From Thermoanaerobaculales bacterium (GTDB taxonomy: Bacteria > Acidobacteriota > Thermoanaerobaculia > Thermoanaerobaculales > Sulfomarinibacteraceae), in the NCBI GenBank assembly GCA_025456385.1, contig JALOKS010000018.1, positions 1 through 17,719 on the forward strand: a stretch of 17,719 nucleotides of DNA, in the 5' to 3' direction. The translations under genes were made by a program, and so were the position numbers. The notes beneath the pieces are model-generated. The model saw only the letters and a program-made list of their open reading frames with translations, was not told where the DNA came from and made no database searches. Positions 13,847-17,719 of the stretch are shown here, in pieces. Every line of letters starts with the position of its first letter. The stretch's first letter is position 1.

Positions 13847-14526
13847 CCGGCGAATTCCTTCTCGAGTGACTGCTGGAACGCCGTGCGGATGGCGTCCAGT
13901 CTCGGTTTGATGCGGATCGACTTGTGGTGCTCGGCGACGCAGATGCCGAACAGGGCGTTCACCGCCTCCTCGAGGCGGTCGTTGATGATAGCATAATCGA
14001 ACTCTCCGGCGACCTGGAACTCCCGCAGCGCCCACTGCAGGCGGCGCTGGATGGCCGGCGGTGGGTCCTGGCGGCGCTCGCGCAGCCGCGTCCTGAGCAC
14101 CTCGTAGGACGGCGGGTAGACGAAGACCTTGACCACGTCCGGAATCTGGGTCTTGACCTGGTTGGCGCCCTGGACCTCGATGTCGAGAAAGACGTCCCGC
14201 CCGGCCGTGAGCTCCCGCTCGACGGCGGCGCGTGAGGTTCCGTAGTGGAAGCCCGCGTACTCCGCCCACTCCAGGAACTCGGCGCGCTGCACCATGGCCT
14301 CGAAGGCGGCCTCGTCGACGAAGTGGTAGTCCACGCCGTTGCGCTCGGCCGGCCGCGAGGGCCGGGTCGTGTGCGAGACCGAGAAGTGGCCTTCGACGCC
14401 GATCGCAGCCAGCCGGGAGATGGTCTCGCGGATCAGGGTCGTCTTGCCGCCGCCGGAGGGCGACGAGACGATGAACAGCACCCCGCGCTCCTGCCCGGCC
14501 GTCGCAGCGTCAGACACGCCCCGCAT
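13843..14526 (-). CDS. gmk: Guanylate kinase
   Basis: This 227-residue cytoplasmic enzyme phosphorylates GMP to GDP with ATP. The P-loop SSPSGGGKTT is at 21-30. The GMP-binding signature SVSHTTRPSRPAERNGVDYHFV follows in two adjacent pieces, then FLEWAEYAGFHYGTS and DVFLDIEVQGANQVK. The lid and C-terminal part contains RLRERRQD and FDYAIINDRLEEAV. All expected catalytic segments are present. About 14 residues precede the first strand, slightly more than usual, so the GTG at 14517 could be the true start; no clear ribosome site separates the options. It is the first gene of gmk-rpoZ, possibly with the glycosylase gene behind, and is divergent from the small gene at 14698. Confidence 0.96.
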   Translation of the reverse strand: MRGVSDAATAGQERGVLFIVSSPSGGGKTTLIRETISRLAAIGVEGHFSVSHTTRPSRPAERNGVDYHFVDEAAFEAMVQRAEFLEWAEYAGFHYGTSRAAVERELTAGRDVFLDIEVQGANQVKTQIPDVVKVFVYPPSYEVLRTRLRERRQDPPPAIQRRLQWALREFQVAGEFDYAIINDRLEEAVNALFGICVAEHHKSIRIKPRLDAIRTAFQQSLEKEFAG

Positions 14527-14670
14527 TCTACGCCATCATCCCCGGCCGGCGGCCTGTGGCCCGGCGGGGACGCGGTGTCGCCCCGGGAGATCGGGGACAG
14601 GTTCCCTGAATCCGGACGGGCCTCCCGAAATCGGCACCCGGCCGGCTCCGCAGGCAACGGAACTTTCGGC

Positions 14671-14691
14671 ACGCAATTTGCGTCGTATTAT
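14671..14691 (+). promoter_or_regulatory. Candidate leaderless promoter with embedded palindrome
   Basis: TATTAT (14686-14691, five of six for a -10 box) ends 6 bp before the ATG at 14698, so transcription would begin at or next to the start codon. Directly upstream ACGCAA-T-TTGCGT (14671-14683) is a perfect 13-bp palindrome placed between the -10 and the usual -35 position, where a repressor could bind. No good -35 hexamer is present. Confidence 0.4.
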
Positions 14692-14697
14692 TCAGCT

Positions 14698-14946
14698 ATG
14701 ACACTCGAGCGACCCGAGAACCCGGCCGGAGGATCGCGCCCGGGCCAGCGCCCGGGCAGTGCGGCCCGCGCGGAGGCCCCGCGGGTCGTGATCTTCGAGG
14801 GCGAGGGCCGGGTCCACGTCGAGGTCCTCGTCCTGCCGGAGGACGCGCGGCCCGGCGACCGCTTCTGCCATCTCGGCACCGACTGGCAGGTCACCGCGAC
14901 GCGCACCGGCGACCGCGTCCTCATCGCGCGCCCGCTCGAGGCCTGA
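14698..14946 (+). CDS. Small protein of unknown function (82 residues)
   Basis: I do not recognise the family. After about 25 polar residues rich in Gly, Pro and Arg, the remainder alternates short hydrophobic and charged stretches (RVVIFEGEGRVHVEVLVLP, then RFCHLGTDWQVTATRTGDRVLIARPLE). This looks like a small beta-barrel or beta-sandwich. There is no signal peptide or membrane helix. The ATG is supported by a TATTAT box 6 bp upstream. The strong third-position G/C preference of the frame also supports coding. It is divergent from gmk and followed by hairpins. A longer in-frame reading upstream crosses the gmk promoter region and is not preferred. Confidence 0.6.
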   Translation: MTLERPENPAGGSRPGQRPGSAARAEAPRVVIFEGEGRVHVEVLVLPEDARPGDRFCHLGTDWQVTATRTGDRVLIARPLEA

Positions 14947-14961
14947 GCCGGGCGAGCGATG

Positions 14962-14982
14962 CCGCGAGGCGCGGCCTCGCGG
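14962..14982 (+). terminator. GC-rich hairpin after the small gene
   Basis: CCGCGAGGC, a 3-base loop and GCCTCGCGG form a perfect 9-bp stem starting 15 bp after the stop codon at 14946. No T-tract follows, so this may stall or protect RNA rather than act as a classic intrinsic terminator. Confidence 0.4.
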
Positions 14983-14994
14983 AGGGCGACCTCA

Positions 14995-15054
14995 GGTCAC
15001 CGGCGAGCACGACAGAACCGCGCTCCCGGAGCGCGGCTGACGCGGTCGGTGACC
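14995..15054 (+). repeat. Nested hairpin, inner stem identical to the ppdK terminator
   Basis: An outer 8-bp inverted repeat GGTCACCG (14995-15002) and CGGTGACC (15047-15054) encloses an inner perfect hairpin, CCGCGCTCCCGGAGCGCGG at 15018-15036 (8-bp stem, 3-base loop). The same 19 bases occur on the minus strand at 17518-17500 as the stem of the pyruvate phosphate dikinase terminator. The copy here lacks the T-tract. Confidence 0.55.
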
Positions 15055-15522
15055 AGATCCCTCTGACGAACTCAGCGCTGGCTGCGGTCCGGCCTGCGGC
15101 GGTCAGGGCCGCGTTCGGGACCCCGCGTCGGTGCCTCGTGATGCGGCAGAAACTCCCTGAACTGTGTCGGTGCTGACCTCCCCCTGACGTCGCAATGATC
15201 TCCCTTCGACAGGAAGGGGACGAAGGAAATGAACACCGCTTCTCCTCGCACCGATTCGGATGCCCCCTGCCTCTGGCATCCGGCCCCTCCTCCTCTTGAC
15301 GGGCTGTGGCCATTGCGGCATGCTCGCGAAAGCCCATATGACTGCGCCGGCAACCTGCGTCACAGCAGCGAGAAAGCCCGTGGGGCAGCGGCTCGTGGTG
15401 CGAATGGCACCATGTCCCCTCGCGATGAACTGATGGACCCGTTCCGCGGCGACAGCCCCGGCACCGGACGTCGCGAGCGAGCCTTCCCCACTCCTGACGA
15501 CATCCTGACGCACGGAGGGATC
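15055..15522 (+). other. Gene-poor stretch before the secreted protein gene
   Basis: I see no convincing gene here. An open frame in phase with the next gene begins at an ATG at 15229 behind GAAGGGGACGAAGGA. However, its product is low-complexity and would bury the signal peptide 98 residues inside the protein. CTTGACGG (15296-15303) could be a -35 with a poor -10 (CATGCT) 17 bp later. A hairpin TGGTGC/GCACCA (15396-15412) and two similar GCGAAAGCCC/GCGAGAAAGCCC stretches near 15325 and 15368 suggest a structured leader, which I could not match to a known riboswitch. Confidence 0.3.
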
Positions 15523-16674
15523 ATGAAACACCGATCGGCTCTTCTCGCTCGAGTCCTCGCAGTGGCGTTGACGCTCTCTGGCGCTGGTGTGGTTTTCGCC
15601 GGCAGCGGCGTTCTGGGAAGCGGTGGCCCGCAGGGCGTCGACCAGGATGGCTTCCGGCCGGTGCAGCGGCTGCTGGACCTCAGCGGGCTCGTCTGGATGG
15701 GCGGCGACACCTTCCTCGCGGTCCATGACGCGAAGTTCCCCGACGAACCCCAACGCGTCCGAACGAGCCTGCTTCAGGTGCCGGAGTCTCTGGGCGGCAT
15801 CCAGTGGCTGCCGTTGCGCCCGCACTTTCCGGAAGAGCCGAGCAGCGACCTCGAGAGTGCCGCGCGCATCCCGGGCACGCAGAGCGTCCTGCTCCTCGAG
15901 AGCGGCGACGATGCCAGCGGCCGCGACCGCATCTATCTCGCCCGGGTCGAGCCGACCCGAATCCGCATCCTCGATGTCGTCGAGTGGTCGTCATTCACCT
16001 CCGCCTTCAATGTCGAGGGGGCCGCCGTCGCTCGAACCGGCGGCGGGTACCTCCTCATCTGGGCTGAACGCGCCGAGGGCGAACCGTCGACCGTGGTCCA
16101 CTGGACGGACCTCAGCCTGGATCCGTTCGCGATCGGAGCGAGTGGCGTCACGGGCTCGGCTTCCTTCACCCTTCCCGACGAGCTGGCAGCGCTCTACAAC
16201 CGCCCCCTCGTTGGGATCGACGTCGACTGCCAGGGTCGGATCTACGCCGTGACGGCCTTCGACCCCGACGCGGACTCCGGGCCGTTCCGCAGCGCGGTCC
16301 TCGTGATCGGCAGCGTCGAGAACGGTGGCGTTGAGGTGGATCCGGCGCCGACTGTCCTTGGAACCCTCGACGGGCTCAAGGTCGAGAGCGTCGCGCTCCG
16401 CGAGGACGGCGAGAGGGTCGAGATCTTCGTCGGGACCGACGACGAGTACTACGGGGGGACTCTGCGGCCGCGAGAAACTGACCGCATTCAGTTGATGTCG
16501 ACATTCCCCTGCCGTGGCATCGATCTCCAGCCGACAGGTCCGGGACGAAGAGGGCCGATCACGCTTCTTCTTGCACCGGTCCCGGCGGCTCCGGCGCGGG
16601 CTCGACCAGATATCGCACCCGGTAGCGGACGGAGGCGGCCTCGCCCTCCGGGACCGGCAACAGGCTGCCGGTAG
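15523..16674 (+). CDS. Secreted beta-propeller-like protein (phytase/esterase-like pattern), unknown function
   Basis: The 383-residue product begins with a clear signal peptide: a basic n-region (MKHRSALLAR), a hydrophobic core VLAVALTLSGAGVV and a likely cleavage after VFA at residue 26. The mature part shows repeated strand blocks such as LSGLVWMGGDTFLAVHDAK, SDLESAARIPGTQSVLLLESGD, NVEGAAVARTGGGYLLIW and KVESVALREDGERVEIFVGTDDE. These recall six-bladed propellers of the phytase-like or SdiA-regulated groups, but no catalytic residues can be named. GGAGGG precedes the ATG at 15523. Third positions are less G/C-biased than in neighbouring genes. About 38 C-terminal residues (from 346), rich in Pro and Arg, are read antisense to the end of the convergent membrane protein gene, so the native C-terminus may have been lost by rearrangement. 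Confidence 0.65.
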   Translation: MKHRSALLARVLAVALTLSGAGVVFAGSGVLGSGGPQGVDQDGFRPVQRLLDLSGLVWMGGDTFLAVHDAKFPDEPQRVRTSLLQVPESLGGIQWLPLRPHFPEEPSSDLESAARIPGTQSVLLLESGDDASGRDRIYLARVEPTRIRILDVVEWSSFTSAFNVEGAAVARTGGGYLLIWAERAEGEPSTVVHWTDLSLDPFAIGASGVTGSASFTLPDELAALYNRPLVGIDVDCQGRIYAVTAFDPDADSGPFRSAVLVIGSVENGGVEVDPAPTVLGTLDGLKVESVALREDGERVEIFVGTDDEYYGGTLRPRETDRIQLMSTFPCRGIDLQPTGPGRRGPITLLLAPVPAAPARARPDIAPGSGRRRPRPPGPATGCR

Positions 16675-17329
16675 TGGCTCCGCTCTGCCACGGGCTCCAG
16701 TCCATGTCGACGTGGCTCGGGCGGCCCGGCACCGACATCCGGAAGTACTGCGTCCCCGCGTCCCCGAGCTGCACCCCGAGGGTCTTGCCGGGGTCGCTGG
16801 TGGTGAGGTAGACGGCGGCAGGCAGGACCCAGGCGCCGTCGACGCGGGAGGCCTCGGCCAGGCGGAGGGGCGCGAGGCTGCTGTGGCGCCGCCCGCTGTC
16901 GGCGGTGAGGGTGGCGTGCCACTCATGCTCGGGCACCGAGCCCGGTGCCGCAGGCTCGAGGTCGCCGGGGAGACGCACCTCGACCTCGACCATGAGCTCG
17001 CGGCCGTCAAGGGTGGGGGGAAAGTCGGCGGCCAACCAGGACAGGCCGAGCACCAGCGCGAGGATCGCGGCCGTCGCGGCGAGGGACGCGCCGAGGGCCC
17101 TGAGCGGGCCCGGGTGGGCGCCCGCGGCGACGAGCCGGGAGCTGACGACGCCGACGACGAGCCCGCCCAGCAGACCGAGCAGCGACAGGCCGACGACGAA
17201 ATAGCCGGAGGCCCCCTCGCGGCTGGTGACCCGGAACCAGTCCACCAGAACGGCCGCCACCAGCCCGGTGCCGAGGCACCCGGCAACCGCCGTCACGACT
17301 CCCACCAGCAGGCTCAGCCACCAGCCCAT
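16559..17329 (-). CDS. Three-TM membrane protein with large soluble C-terminal domain, unknown function
   Basis: I do not recognise the family. The 256-residue product has hydrophobic helices at about 5-29, 43-63 and 78-99, then about 155 residues of beta-rich soluble domain. That domain contains ELMVEVEVRLPGDLEP, WVLPAAVYLTTSDPGKTLGVQLGD, FRMSVPGRPSHVDMDW and SVRYRVRYLVEP, probably on the outer face of the membrane. The ATG at 17329 is chosen because GGGAG lies about 9 bases upstream and the first helix follows at once. The frame stays open to 17491, but that extension is polar and starts next to the ppdK terminator. The last 116 bp overlap the convergent secreted-protein gene. Confidence 0.7.
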   Translation of the reverse strand: MGWWLSLLVGVVTAVAGCLGTGLVAAVLVDWFRVTSREGASGYFVVGLSLLGLLGGLVVGVVSSRLVAAGAHPGPLRALGASLAATAAILALVLGLSWLAADFPPTLDGRELMVEVEVRLPGDLEPAAPGSVPEHEWHATLTADSGRRHSSLAPLRLAEASRVDGAWVLPAAVYLTTSDPGKTLGVQLGDAGTQYFRMSVPGRPSHVDMDWSPWQSGATTGSLLPVPEGEAASVRYRVRYLVEPAPEPPGPVQEEA

Positions 17330-17387
17330 GCTCGATGCTCCCGCCCGGCGCACCCCGTCGGGCGCCGGATTGTCCGACCCAGGTCCG

Positions 17388-17393
17388 ATCATA
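17388..17393 (-). promoter_or_regulatory. Possible -10 box of the membrane protein gene
   Basis: TATGAT (five of six for the -10 consensus) lies about 60 bp upstream of the ATG at 17329 and downstream of the ppdK terminator, where an independent promoter would be expected. No good -35 is seen at the right spacing. Confidence 0.25.
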
Positions 17394-17492
17394 CCTCCGA
17401 GGTTCGAGAATGCGGCGGGCGGGCGCGATGTCCGCTCCTTCAGCAGCCGCATGAGCATGACAACCACGACCTCGTGCCCGGCGATGCACATG

Positions 17493-17520
17493 AAAAAACC
17501 CGCGCTCCGGGAGCGCGGGT
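17493..17520 (-). terminator. Intrinsic terminator of pyruvate phosphate dikinase gene
   Basis: On the minus strand ACCCGCGCTC (17520-17511), a 3-base loop and GAGCGCGGGT (17507-17498) form a 10-bp perfect stem followed directly by a run of T (17498-17493). It lies 25 bp after the stop codon at 17545-17547. This is a textbook Rho-independent terminator. Confidence 0.9.
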
Positions 17521-17544
17521 CGTCGAACCGAGATCGCGTGCTGT

Positions 17545-17719
17545 CTACGTGCGCGGATGCCTGATCTGCGCCTGCGCCGCGGCGAGGCGGGCGATGGGCA
17601 CCCGGTAGGGCGAGCAGCTGACGTAGTCCATGCCCACCTGGTGGCAGAACTCGACCGAGCTCGGCTCGCCGCCGTGCTCGCCGCAGATGCCGACCTTGAG
17701 CTTGCGCCGCTTCTTGCGC
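17545..17719 (-). CDS. ppdK: Pyruvate phosphate dikinase, C-terminal fragment (cut by window edge)
   Basis: The last 57 residues are visible. They contain VGICGEHGGEPSSVEFCHQV and, directly after, GMDYVSCSPYRVPIARLAAAQA, the highly conserved end of pyruvate phosphate dikinase. The cysteine in GICGEHGG is the proton donor to enolpyruvate in this PEP-utilising barrel domain. The enzyme interconverts pyruvate, ATP and phosphate with PEP, AMP and pyrophosphate in the cytoplasm. The usual Asp of GGDP is Glu here. The N-terminal part lies right of the window. Transcription ends at the adjacent intrinsic terminator. Confidence 0.95.
   Translation of the reverse strand, partial: RKKRRKLKVGICGEHGGEPSSVEFCHQVGMDYVSCSPYRVPIARLAAAQAQIRHPRT

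Noticed and set aside
13847..14269. Longer reading frame of rpoZ into gmk
   Set aside because: It is out of phase with the clearly conserved gmk frame, and the ATGA overlap gives a natural start for rpoZ at 13846.
15325..15375. SAM (S-box) riboswitch suggested by GCCCATATGAC and CCGGCAACC
   Set aside because: The upstream k-turn strand with its GAGNGG-like pattern is missing, the distances do not fit, and the downstream gene has no link to methionine metabolism.
15229..15522. N-terminal extension of the secreted protein gene starting at ATG 15229
   Set aside because: It would place an evident signal peptide about 98 residues inside the protein, and the extension is low-complexity. The ATG at 15523 has its own GGAGGG site.
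17395..17420. tRNA T-arm (GAGGTTCGAGAATGC)
   Set aside because: No matching acceptor stem, anticodon arm or CCA end could be found around it on either strand.
17330..17491. N-terminal extension of the membrane protein gene to 17491
   Set aside because: The extension is polar, begins right at the ppdK terminator, and precedes a good start with a ribosome site directly before the first membrane helix.

Overview
The window is very GC-rich (outside the intergenic patches most third codon positions are G or C) and densely packed with bacterial housekeeping and envelope genes. Several neighbours share 4-bp stop/start overlaps. No 16S, tRNA or phylogenetic marker gives a firm placement. The combination of ClpB, an HflK/HflC pair, gmk-rpoZ, an OPT-family transporter, a Wzt-type ABC ATPase and a glutamate-cysteine-ligase/CBS fusion fits a Gram-negative-type, high-GC phylum such as Acidobacteriota. 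That placement is an inference from general appearance, not a demonstrated assignment.

Layout. (1) 1-4231, minus strand: a probable operon read from right to left. It holds an OPT-family oligopeptide transporter, a PqqD-like peptide-binding protein 4 bp behind it, a polysaccharide-export (Wzt/TagH type) ABC ATPase and a GNAT acetyltransferase cut by the window edge. (2) 4374-6287, minus: a glutamate-cysteine-ligase-like enzyme with two C-terminal CBS domains. (3) 6416-6482: an AT-rich patch with divergent promoter candidates for that gene and for clpB. (4) 6520-9126, plus: the disaggregase ClpB. (5) 9270-12516, plus: glycerate 2-kinase, hflK and hflC, each overlapping the next by 4 bp (ATGA). 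(6) 12646-14526, minus: gmk, rpoZ (4-bp overlap) and a family-4 uracil-DNA glycosylase. (7) 14698-14946, plus: a small unknown gene with a promoter so close to its ATG that the mRNA may be leaderless. (8) 14947-15522: about 0.58 kb without a convincing gene, containing strong hairpins. (9) 15523-16674, plus: a secreted beta-propeller-like protein that runs tail to tail into, and overlaps, (10) 16559-17329, minus: a three-TM membrane protein of unknown function. (11) 17545-17719, minus: the C-terminus of pyruvate phosphate dikinase followed by a clear intrinsic terminator.

The most unusual signal is a family of three intergenic elements at 4289-4370, 9131-9221 and 12527-12634. Each begins within about 10 bp of a stop codon. 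Each has an arm of about four 7-bp units (GARTTNN), a GC-rich core, and a second arm of roughly complementary 7-bp units. The orientation relative to the upstream gene is the same in all three cases, while the unit sequence drifts (GAGTTNN, GAATTTN, GAATTCN). They look like AT-armed hairpins installed at gene ends of a GC-rich genome. The third is directly followed by a perfect 39-bp palindrome that contains the stop codon of the uracil-DNA glycosylase gene.
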